64,000 nucleotides of DNA, from assembly GCA_903959905.1 (NCBI GenBank), contig CAJBYO010000013.1, positions 1 through 64,000 on the forward strand, in the 5' to 3' direction. The position numbers and the translations under genes were made by a program. Source of the stretch: an uncultured Bacteroidales bacterium (GTDB lineage Bacteria; Bacteroidota; Bacteroidia; Bacteroidales; FEN-979). Positions 1 to 12,400 of the stretch are shown one piece after another (within the stretch, counting starts at the first letter, position 1; each line of letters begins with the position of its first letter). The notes beneath the pieces were generated by a model. That model saw only the letters and a list, made by a program, of their open reading frames with translations. It was not told the DNA's origin and did no database searches.

Positions 1-51
1 AAGATCAAGCACCTTGAAAAATTGCTGGAACAATTAAAAAAGGCTGCGTAA
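1..51 (+). CDS. 3' end of an unidentified protein-coding gene (partial)
   Basis: The first 51 bases read in frame 1 as sixteen codons ending in TAA. The residues (KIKHLEKLLEQLKKAA) have a leucine heptad-like spacing that suggests a C-terminal coiled coil or amphipathic helix. The rest of the gene lies left of the window, so no function can be given. A palindromic repeat (103-174) and a terminator-like hairpin (211-246) follow, which fits this being the end of a + strand transcription unit. Confidence 0.55.
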   Translation, partial: KIKHLEKLLEQLKKAA

Positions 52-102
52 TGACTATTTGCAAACTAAACATAATCAGCAAGTTAAAAACAAGTTATAT
101 AG

Positions 103-174
103 TAGGCACGGAGGACACCGAGAGACACTGAGAATTTCCTTAGTGTTTCTTAGTGTCCTTAGTGCCTAAGTGGT
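103..174. repeat. Palindromic repeat, family R1, copy a
   Basis: Left arm GGCACGGAGGACACCGAGAG and right arm CTTAGTGTCCTTAGTGCC are imperfect inverted copies, each made of cACTAAG/cACGGAG-like units about 9-10 bp apart. Closely related copies occur at 24886-25009 and 43262-43377. This copy lies about 50 nt after the stop of the leftmost gene. Confidence 0.75.
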
Positions 175-210
175 TTATTTATAAATGGATAATGGCCTTG
201 TATTACTGAA

Positions 211-246
211 GTCCGGGTGGAAAATTAAACCTCCCGGACGCTTTTT
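211..246 (+). terminator. Rho-independent-like terminator hairpin
   Basis: GTCCGGGTGG (211-220) pairs with CCTCCCGGAC (230-239) with one mismatch, across a 9-nt A-rich loop, and is followed by GCTTTTTG. It would end transcription from the left-edge gene before the giant gene. Apart from this hairpin and repeat R1a, the 52-411 gap shows no gene. Confidence 0.7.
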
Positions 247-411
247 GTATAGCAACTGACCAAGAAAAATATCCGGGCTTTCATCGAGTTTTCTGTTTTG
301 AATCTAATCCAGTCATGTGCTTAGATTAGTTCTAAATATGTGTCTTTCCTAAAACCAGCTTTTACAATTGTTATATTTGAATTGGATTTTCTATTGATAA
401 AATATATCCGT

Positions 412-3400
412 ATGAATACAACAAATACCAAACATTCAGGTCTGTTTCTGTTCCCGCTTTTTGTGGCAGTTTTTCTTTTAACATCTGTTTTTAGTGAGTC
501 AGTGAAGGCAGTTCCTTGCGGAGTTACCATCGCAACTTTGACTCCGTGTGTTTGCATCGGCAACACAAATCCTGTTCATTTAATAGCAAACCCGACAGGT
601 GGAAGTAATCCGGCAACCTATGTTTACCTGTGGAGTACGGGGGCTTCAACGAAAGAAATTGATGTATTCCCGGCGATTACAACAACGTATTCAGTAACGG
701 TTACAGGAGGAGGTTGCTCTGCTACCCCAGTGGTCCAGGCCAGCATTACAATTAATGCATACAACACCCCGAGTGCATCTTTTACGATAAGTCCGCCACC
801 CCTTCCTAAAAAGTGTGCAAGCACAGAATTCACATTTATTCCACCAGCAGTTCCACCTGGCGAACCCACGCCGGTATACAGCTGGACATTTGTGGACCAA
901 TCTGTTCCCCCTATGCCCATAGCCCCTTCGGCCCAGGCGAGCCCAAAACGTACATTTTACAAAATCGGGTACGGAGAGTTTCAGGTTAAAGTTCATCTAA
1001 CGGTTACCCGATGTGGGTGCCAGGATGATTTTGAGCAGCTGATCACGGTCAAGCAGTTACCGGATGTTAAGTTATTTGCTACTCCAGCAAACTGGACTCA
1101 ATGCAGTATGAGTTCAAATTTTACGTTGGTGGTACACCCTTCTGTTGATGATCCCCTGAAGAACCAGGATTATAAAATTGACTGGGAGTCGCCGAACCCT
1201 TTGCCCACTACAGGAACAAAACTCTTTCCTTTCCCTGTTGCCGGAGAATCCAATACATACTCCGGGTATAATAAATGGACTGTGAGATATACTGTAACAA
1301 GCGCAACCAACGGTTGTATAAATGACACTGTCTATTCTGCTTTCAACGGGGGAAACCCTTACCCTGCCTTAAATTGTCCGGGTACCGTGGCTTCAACATG
1401 CGATTTGCCCTACCCGCTTGATATCCCCTGGAATCCGGCACATATGAACAATACACCAGGAACCATCTATGTTTTTGATTACTTCGACAATGATCCGGGC
1501 ACTGTGACTACAGAAACCCGCAATTATCCGCTGGCCGGAACCGGGTTGCAGATCACCTACGGTGTTTCGTCCTGTGGTTATACCCCCACAGCACCATCTC
1601 CTTTCGCAGGCACTCAGAATTCTTTTGCCATCAGGTGTACAGTTACCAATCAATGCGTTACGACAGGGGCATTTCCTCCCCAGATACATGACTGTTTCAC
1701 AGGAAAGTACGGGAATAAACCTGATCCTGATTTTACCATCAAAGATGCTGCAGGAAACCAAATTACCTCAGGATGTACAAATGCCCCAATAACCCTCACA
1801 TCAACCACCACCTCCTTGAATTCAGGGGGAAGTGTCGGCGATTGCAGCAGTGCAATGACATTAAACTGGGTCATCACGCCTGCTACCTATACCATCGTGT
1901 CCGGACTTCCCACTGACCCGGTCTTCGTTGTAAAATTTGATCCGGCTAATACATATACAATTACACTTGAAGCATCCAACACCTGCCCTTCATCCCCGGC
2001 TTCAATCATAAAGTCGCTTTGTATTACAGACGAAAGTCCGGTGGCACTTTTTGACATTAATGTAAATCCTGCAAATCCAAACAGCTGCAGTGAAGTCACA
2101 CTCGAAACCGTAAACAGTTCATCTGCCGCTGATCCCTGCGGATTGGTTCACTATACATGGTCAACAACGTACAACGGTGGCACCTGCTCCGGTTCACCGG
2201 GTACTCCGGTATATGTTACCGGCAATTCCACATCATTTGAACCGGTTATCAAACTGGTAGACCCGGGGACGTACATCCTGAAACTGGTTGTGAATAATTC
2301 ATGCGGATCAGCAGAATATACGAAGACGATCGTGGTTAAAGGGCCGCCAAAAGTTACCATCTCAACCTCTTCTACACCTGCCGCTCCGCCTTATTGTGCA
2401 GGAAATACATATACATTCAACATGAACGTTGAGAGTTGTTTCGGTACGCTGATCCCCGGCAGTGAGAACTGGTACCTTGATCCTCCTTCACCGGTTCCCC
2501 CATATGGCATACCTCCGGTTACAGGGTTGTCGTTCACGCCGTTGTTAAGTGCCGGGCCCCATACGATCATTGCAGAGGTTGAAAATGAATGTGGTATCGG
2601 ATCTAAAACCATTAATATTACGCTTTCAGTCAGTCCAACCATGACGCTAAGCATCGCGCCGGCAACTTCAATATCTGTCTGCTCACAGGATAACATCTGT
2701 TTGATTTACCCAGGGCTGTTTGTAAGTTCCACGGCCACAACGTTCAAGTGGACATCGGCCCTGATCACAGGGAGTATCAGTGGCTTCACCAATAACAGTG
2801 GTACTGCCGGAACCTGCATTACTGATATTTTAACGAACAGTTTGCTGACAACCGGCATTGTCAGGTACACCATTACACCTGCAACACTTGGTTGTGACGG
2901 TCCTCCGGTGGTTCTTGATGTTTTTGTAAAGCCTAAACCATCACTAACGGTAACAAATCCTGCAGGTCCACCATTTGTAGAATCAATTTGCAACGGTGAT
3001 AATACATTTATCAAGTTGTCAACAGATATTCCTTCTACTATATCCTGGGTTGCACCGGCACTTACAAATGTAAATCCGGTTTCAGCTGGCGGAGGAGCTT
3101 CACCGGTTACAGTAACGAATACACTCACCCTGGCAAATGCCAGTAATCCAGGAAGTGCAGTATATACTTTTACCGTGATGTCAGCAGGCGGGTGCCCGGG
3201 GCCGGGAGCAACGGTCACGGAAAATGTGAATACCATTCCGGTACTAACTACACTTCCACTAAATAAAACCATTTGTTCTACAGATTATACAGGCATTTCG
3301 CTTACACCAGTTACGAATAATTATAGCTGGACAGCAACCTTACTCAGCGGAAGCGTGACGGGTTTTTCAGGAAACTCAGGGACTTTTATCAACCAGCAAC

Positions 3401-6400
3401 TGACCAATGTTTCCTCCACAACTGCTGGAGTTGTCAGGTATGTCATCACCCCACAGGCATTACCTTGCTCGGGGAGTAGCTACAATTTTGACGTAACAGT
3501 AAATCCCCGTCCAGTTCCAACGATCACTCCCTGTAATGCTACAGTTTTCTTCGGAGATGTAATTACGTATCATACAGAGACAGGGAAATCAAATTATTCG
3601 TGGGTTGTAAACGGAGGCTCCATCACCGGAGGCGGAGGAACGGCCGATGATTTTGTTACCGTTAAGTGGACATCGGGCACAACCGGAAGCGTTTGTGTCA
3701 ACTATCAGCTGGTCACTGGCAGTTTGGGTTGTGCTGCACTTGCCCCCGTTTGTTGCAATGTGGTTGTTAACCCTTGCCCGCTCACGCAGACCGTGACCCT
3801 TCAGAGTGCTGTCAATGGAAGTTTGCAGAACTACTTCTGTGAAGGTGACCCGGGGATCGACGTTTGTGTTGGTAATTCTGAACCTGGTATTTATTATGAA
3901 ATAATTTATTCCGGTACCGGAACATCCGTTAGAAATTATACCGGGGGAATCGGTGGTGGGCCTTTCTGTTTTGCACCTCCGTTAAATATCACCGGAACAT
4001 ATTACGTGCAGGCAACAAATATCGCATCAGGATGTGTCGTTGTATTTTCTCCACCGTTCAGCATCTTAAAGGTAACTCCTCCCGGTATTCCGGCGGTAAC
4101 ACCAACCGGCCCTGAGTGTGAAAATCCTGACGGGACTCCTCCTGGAGTTGTGTTGGGTTTATCCGGCTGGCAAACGGGTATCGATTATGAATGGAGGTTG
4201 GGGTTGGGTCCGTGGACCTTAAGTGGCGGGCCACCGATCCTGACTACAGCGCTTTCTCCCGGTCAATATTTTGCCAGGGCTGTTGATCCGATAACAGGGT
4301 GTATCAGTAATGCAGCCAACAGTGTATGGGTCATGCCAAAACCTATCAAATACGCATTGTTTCCATTTGGCGTCCTTTGTGGTTGCAGGGATATTACCTT
4401 GACCAATTCACAGGCAGGCTTTAAATATAAATTGATAAACCAGAGCACAGGAGTCACTACACTCTGGATTTCAACCGGAGGCAGTCATGTTTTTCAAAAT
4501 ATTTGTGACACTGGGACGTATGTTATTGAGGCACAAGATACGATTACGCCGCCATTTTGTACACAACAGATGGATTGGTCTTTAACACTGATTGAAAACC
4601 CGCACTCCTATTCTTTGCTTCCTTCAGGGCCAAACTGCCAGGGAGTTGAACTGAAACTTGCAAACTCTGATCCGGGGGTTGTATACGAACTCAGGTATAT
4701 GGTTACCGGGGACGCAGTAAAATATATGCATTCACTGCTGGGCGGTGAGCTGAATTTTGGTATTCTTGGCAGTTCATATTCTGAAGGTACCTACAAAATT
4801 TTTGCGAAACAGGGAACATCTGTCAATACAGACAGTTGTGTTACTGAAATGTTCGGGCAAATTGATTTATGCAGGAACCCTACACCGAAAATCATTTCAC
4901 CCTCAGGTGCGACATGCAGCCTGACGACCTCTACAATCACACTTTTCAACCCCGACCCCACTGTGACTTATCATCTCATCAAGGACGGGAACACGGGCTC
5001 TCCATTAATCTCTTTAACCGTGGGAACCCCAACACTCGTTTTCAATTCGGTCAACTGTGTTCCCCCATTACCGGTATTTCCAGCCGGGACATATACTATC
5101 CGTGCCGTTCACACGTGCCCGTCAATCAGTTGCGAACTTGAATTCGGCATAGTGAATATTGAACCTGGACCATCTGTAGATGCCGGTATTCCTGATCCGC
5201 TTACTGAATGTGCAGGAGCAGCAACAGTAATCCCATTACTCGGAACTGCGGCAGACTATGATCCATTATCTGTAACCTGGAAGGTTTTAATTGGTCCCGG
5301 AACTGTCTCACCAACCAACACCCTGGGTACCCAGTACACCCCGGGATCAGCACCTGGAACAAGAATTCTGCGACTCGAGGTATCGGGTGTTAATTCCTGC
5401 GTGGGGATAAAACAACATGACGACAGGACGATTATTATTAATACGCTTGGCCAGGTGAACGATCCCACCGACCAGGTTGTTTGCAATGGAGCAAGTACGG
5501 CCCCGGTTTCGTTTACCACCATAAACACTGGCGGAACGAATATTTACACCTGGACCAACAGTACAACAAATATCGGCCTTGCCGCAACGGGAACTGGAAA
5601 TATTCCAAGTTTTCAGGCGATAAACACCGGCAGTGCGCCGGTCACAGCAACGATCATTGTGACTCCGCATTTCACCACTGGTGGTGTAACCTGCGACGGA
5701 CCACCGGAGACCTTTACCATTACAGTGAACCCTTCAGCTGAAGTGGATCAGCCCGTCAGCCAGGTTGTTTGCCAGGGTACGGCAGTTGCGGCAACAAACT
5801 TTACCACGACAACCACCGGCGGCACCGCCACATATACCTGGACCAACAGCACCACGAGCATTGGGCTTGCCCCAAGCGGCACCGGCGATATTGCTGCGTT
5901 TACTGCCATAAATGCGGGCACTTCACCCGTAACGGCCACCATCGTTGTGACGCCACATTTTGAAAACGGAACCGTCACCTGCGATGGGCCCTCAAAGTCG
6001 TTCACCGTCACGGTCAATCCGGCAGCGGCCGTTGATCAGCCTGCAAGCCAGGTGATCTGCAATGGCAGCACCACCGCGGCAGTAAGCTTTACCACCACCA
6101 ATACCGGGGGCACTGTTACCTACAGCTGGACCAACAGTACAACCACCATCGGCCTGGCAGCCAGCGGAACAGGCAACATCGGCACGTTCACTGCAATCAA
6201 CACAGGAACATCGCCTGTAACGGCCACCATCATCGTAACACCCCATTTTGAAAATGGATCGGTAACCTGCGACGGTTCATCAAAATCATTCACCGTCACA
6301 GTCAATCCAACGGGCGAAGTTGACCAGCCCCAAAGCCAGGTGCTCTGCAACGGCAGCAAGACCACGCCGGTGAATTTTACCACGACAACCACCGGGGGAA

Positions 6401-9400
6401 CAGCAACCTATACGTGGACCAACAGCAACACCAGCATTGGCCTTGCGGCAAATGGCACGGGCAACATTGCAGCGTTCACGGCACTGAACACCGGCACGGT
6501 TCCGGTAATCGCCACCATCACTGTTACACCTCATTTTGAGAACGGGCTGGTGGTATGCGACGGACCGGCAAAAATCTTTACCGTCACCGTCAATCCGGCG
6601 GCAGAAGCTGGCCAGCCAGTGAGCCAGGTAGTTTGTCATGGCGGCACAACATCAGCAGTTACTTTTACCACTACCAACACAGGTGGAACTGTAACTTTCA
6701 CATGGACCAACAGCAATACCAACATTGGCCTTGCTTCCAGCGGAACAGGCAACATCGCATCATTCACGGCAGATAATACGGGCACCTCACCTGTAACAGC
6801 CACCATCACAGTGACTCCTCATTTTGCAAACGGTGCGGTAAGTTGTGACGGACCGGTAAAAACCTTCACCATTACGGTCAATCCAACCGCACAGGTTAAC
6901 CAACCTGGCAGCCAGGTGATCTGCAATGGCAGTGCCACAGCGGCGGTCAATTTCACTTCGGCCACCAGCGGCGGAACGTCAACTTATACCTGGAGCAACA
7001 GCACCCCGGCAATCGGGTTACCTGCCAGCGGAACAGGCGACATTGCAGCCTTTACGGCGTTGAATGCCGGATCTGCTCCAGTAACAGCCACCATTATTGT
7101 TACACCTCATTTTGAACACGGGTCAGTGATGTGCGACGGACCTGCAAAGACCTTCACCGTAACGGTCAACCCAACCGGAGAAGTTGATCAGCCTGTCAGC
7201 CAGGTTGTTTGCCAGGGTACGGCAGTTGCGGCAACAAACTTTACCACGACAACCACCGGCGGCACCGCCACATATACCTGGACCAACAGCACCACGAGCA
7301 TTGGGCTTGCCCCAAGCGGCACTGGCGATATTGCTGCGTTTACTGCCATCAATGCGGGCACTTCACCCGTAACGGCCACCATCGTTGTGACGCCACATTT
7401 TGAAAACGGAACCGTCACCTGCGATGGGCCCTCAAAGTCGTTCACCGTCACGGTCAATCCGGCAGCAGCCGTTGACCAGCCTGCAAGCCAGGTGATCTGC
7501 AATGGCAGCACCACCGTGGCAGTAAGCTTTACCACCACCAATACCGGGGGCACTGTTACCTACAGCTGGACCAACAGTACAACCACCATCGGCCTGGCAG
7601 CCAGCGGAACAGGCAATATCGGCACGTTCACTGCAATCAACACAGGAACATCGCCTGTAACGGCCACCATCATCGTAACACCCCATTTTGAAAACGGATC
7701 GGTAACCTGCAACGGTTCATCAAAATCATTCACCGTCACAGTCAACCCAACAGGCGAAGTTGACCAGCCACAAAGCCAGGTGCTCTGCAACGGCAGCATG
7801 ACCACGCCGGTGAATTTTACCACGACAACCACCGGGGGAACAGCAACCTATACGTGGACCAACAGCAACACCAGCATTGGCCTTGCGGCAAATGGCACGG
7901 GCAACATTCCAGCGTTCACGGCGCTGAACACCGGCACGGTTCCGGTAACCGCCACCATCACTGTTACACCTCATTTTGAGAACGGGCTGGTGGTATGCGA
8001 CGGACCGGCAAAAATCTTTACCGTCACCGTCAATCCGGCGGCAGAAGTAGACCAGCCTGTGAGCCAGGTCTTATGTAACGGCGACATGACAACTGTAATT
8101 AATTTTACTACTCCGAACACCGGGGGAACAATTACTTTCACATGGACCAATGATACACCCGGCATCGGGCTTGCAGCCAGCGGAGTTGGAAACATTGTAC
8201 CATTTGCAGTGGTCAACACCGGTACATCACCTGTAACAGCAACGATAACAGTGACTCCCCATTTTGAAAGCGGGTTGGTCATTTGTGACGGACAGCCAAA
8301 ATCGTTTACTTTTACCGTCAATCCAACGGCACAGGTTGACCAGCCTGCCAGCCAGGTTGTATGCAATGCCGGAATTACTTCCTCGATTTTCTTTACAACC
8401 ATCAACACCGGGGGAACGGTTACATATTCATGGACCAACAGCGTAACAACCATTGGACTTGCTGCAAATGGAACCGGAGATATCGCTTCATTCACAGCAG
8501 TGAACAGCGGTACCATCCCTGTTGCCGCTACCATCGTGGTAACTCCTCACTTTGAAAGTGGTTCGGTAGTTTGTGACGGTCCTTCAAAATCCTTCACCAT
8601 TACTGTTAATCCTACAGCTGAAGTTGACCAGCCTTTCAGCCAGGTTATCTGTAATGGAAGTATAACTGCAGCGACTATTTTTACCACAGCCAATGCCGGC
8701 GGCACAACAACCTATACCTGGACCAACGACACCCCGGGAATTGGATTGGTATCGAGTGGTTCCGGAGATATTCAGGCCTTCACCGCAATTAACACGGGCT
8801 CTGTTCCTGTAACAGCCACAATCATTGTAACACCCCATTTTGAGAATGCGCTGCTTACCTGCGATGGTCAGCCAAAATCTTTCACCATCACCGTTAATCC
8901 AACGGCGGAGGTGGATCAGCCATCCAGTCAGATTGTATGCCAGGGGGCTCCGACCTCATTGGTTGTTTTTACAACCCTCACAACCGGCGGCACAACAACT
9001 TACACATGGGTCAATGATACTCCCGGGATCGGATTTCCAGCAACAGGGATGGGCGACATTGCTCCATTCTTTGCAAATAATGCAGGATCAGGCCCGGTTG
9101 TGGCAACAATTACAGTTACTCCGCATTTTCAGCACGGGCCGATCATTTGTGACGGACCAGCAAAATCATTCACCATCACCGTTAATCCTTCGGCAGCGGT
9201 AATCCAGCCGGTGAACCAGTCTGTATGCAGTGGAAGTTTAACATCTGCGGTGAATTTCACATCATCAAACACAGGGGGAATCACAACTTACACCTGGACA
9301 AACAGTACAACCGGCATCGGCCTCGCCGGCAACGGAGTCGGGAATATTGCGGCCTTCATTGTTGTAAACACCGGGATTCTGCCGGTTACTGCCACCATCG

Positions 9401-12400
9401 TAGTAACACCCCATTTTGAAAATGGATCAGTTATTTGCGATGGTCCTTCAAAGTCATTTACCATTACAGCCAATCCCACGCCTTTGGTTCCGGACCAGGT
9501 TTCTACCATCTGCAGCGGATCACAATTTCTAATTTCTCCCGTAAATGACCCTCCTTTGACAGTTCTTCCGGCGGGAACAACCTATTCCTGGAGTGCTCCT
9601 GCTGTTTCATCACCATTGTTAATCGGCGGTGCAGCGGGTACAGGGATGTCTGGTATCAACGGCACGCTCACGAATTATTCAACATCAACACAGACGGCCA
9701 TCTATACAGTTACACCGACCTCCGGCACCTCAGGAAACTGTGTGGGAAATTCATTTACTGTGACGGTTGAAGTCGTTGTCGCTCCCACGCCAACCATAAC
9801 TTCGTCGGCCCAGGCAGTTACTCCTTGCGTTAATTCATCCGGAAATATATATACTACACAGCCCGGAATGACCAATTATCTGTGGAGCGGGATATTCCCG
9901 CCTAATACCTATGTAACTGGTCCTGACCCGAATTCAATCACAGTTACGTGGATAACGCCAGGAATTAAATCATTGACAGTGAGTTATTCATCACCGTTAT
10001 GCAGCCAGGTTATGCCTCCTGTTCCTTACCAGGTATTCGTTGAACCGCAGCCAGTTCCATCCATAAGTACAGTACCCCAGGGGATTAATGAGTGTTGTAT
10101 CGGAGATCCTGCCATCACATTTGTCACCGAGGATGATATGGATACTTATGTATGGACCGTTAATGGTGGCACCAAGGTTGCTGAAAACGGGCATACATTG
10201 TCAGTGGTCTGGAATACAGTAACATCTCCCTCCAATATAACCAATGTTACGGTGAGCTATATGAACCAGTTCGGATGTACTGCGGCTGCTCCCACGGTGT
10301 ATCCGTTCACCGTACATGCTTTGCCCCCAACTCCCACGATAAATGGCGACACTGCTGTATGTGCAGGAGATGTCAGAACCTACAGTACAGAGGTGGGAAT
10401 GGCTGATTATCAGTGGAGTGTGTTTCCGGTTAACAATGTTACCGGGTTGGGGACTCCGGTGATCACCGTAACCTGGACCGAAGTTGGTGCAAACCTTGTT
10501 ACTGTTTATTATAAGAACAGTAACGGCTGCTATCCGGCTTCCCCTCGTGATACGATTATCAATGTTTACCCCTTACCTGTGCCGGAAGTTGAATTTGGCG
10601 AACAATTGGTTTGTGATTCAACAATTTATTCATACTCAACCACTCCGGGTAAACTGTTTTATGAGTGGTCGTTTGATCCCGGTGATGCCAGTCACATAGA
10701 GTCGGGTGCGACAACCAGCAGTCCAACCGTTCACTGGATCAGGGGAGGCGTTGCCGTTCACCACCTGTTTGTTAATTATTCTGATGCCCATGGATGCAGG
10801 GGGATAGAACCTACTCCGGCCTATGAAGTTACGGTAAAAGAGCTGCCCGTTCCATCCATTACAAGCACGTTCAGTGATGTTTGTCAATACTCCGATAACA
10901 ATGTTTACACCACCGAATCTGGCCCCTTGCTTGGAAATTATCAATGGTCGGTACTCCCTGACGGTTCAATTACATCCGGTGCGGGAACACCAGAAATTAC
11001 CGTGACATGGAATTCAACAGGTGCAAAAACAGTTTCAGTGACCTATACACAGGATAATTGCCCTGCTACTTTACTTGGCTTGTTTTCAGTAGCGGTAAAT
11101 CCACTCCCAAATCCTTCGATCTCCGGGCCTGATTCTGTATGCCAGGATAAAACCGAAACATATGTCACACAGAACAATATGTCGGAATATCACTGGGAGG
11201 TATTAGGGGGGACCCTTCAATCTGCTGACGGCTTATCATTCATCAATGTTAAGTGGACTGATCCGGGGCCGCGCACCATCAGTGTTAATTACAAGGATGC
11301 CCATGGATGTAAAGCCCTGTTCCCGACAGATTCAACGGTTCATGTAATCGGAAAGCCAACCCTTGCTATCAGCGGGCCGCAAAATAATATTTGCGTTGGC
11401 GAAACCGGCGTTTATTCAACATTGCCAGGCCAGGCATCCTATTTCTGGACAATACCATCCGGAAGCGGTACCATACTAAGTAATGGCAATTACACGGTTA
11501 CTGTGACCTGGACAACCCCGGGTTCCCAGTACCTGATATTAAAAGTGACCAATGATTTTGGCTGTGATTCAGTCAGTAATCAGTATCCTGTTACCGTAAA
11601 CCCGAGGCCAGCCATCTCAGTAAACCTTGGCGCCCCGTTGACCAGTTGCTCAGATTCACTGAATAATGTTTATTCAACAGCAACAGGCATGAGTGAGTAC
11701 AGGTGGCGGATTTCAGGCGGTACCTTTACATCTCCTCCTGCCATTACCAGCAACCAGGTCACAGTAAACTGGGGGGCAACAGGACCTTACTGGATCAGTG
11801 TTAATTATGTAAATCAGTATGGCTGCTGGGCTATAGCCGATACACTGTTTGAGGTGAGTGTCAGTCCGAGGCCCAAAGCATCCTTTGATTATTCAATTTT
11901 CAGTGCCTGTGACAGTTCCATCATCCTTACAAACAATTCAACCCCGCTCAACGGATCAAATACCTACATGTGGAACTATGGCGACGGACCTGCGGTAATG
12001 AATCAACTGCCAACATTCACGCACGATTACAGATCAACAAATCTTCATCAGCCAAGTTACCTTGTTTCATTAAAGGTATTGAATACCAATGGATGTCCTG
12101 ATACCGCCTCACGTATGGTCCGTATGCAGCCTTGCATCCAGGCCGGATATATGTACAATGCACTTCTTGCCTGTTCCAGGTATAAGGTTGTTTTCACAGA
12201 TACTTCTGCCACCCCCGCCCAAATGGTCATGCACTGGAAATGGGAATGGGACGACGGAACGCCGGACACGGAGTATAATAACTTTAAACCGGCGGTTACC
12301 CATATCTTCCAGGTTGCCGGAACCTATCATGTGCGGTTGACGGTAGGCCCGGTTGTGCCGGGTATTCCTGCCAGCACCGTTGAACAGGTTATTGTTATCA

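Noticed and set aside
5748..8534. Several long antisense and alternate-frame open frames (up to 188 codons) across the giant gene
   Set aside because: They mirror the repeat units of the real frame, recur at the same 1440-bp offset, and lack independent protein features.
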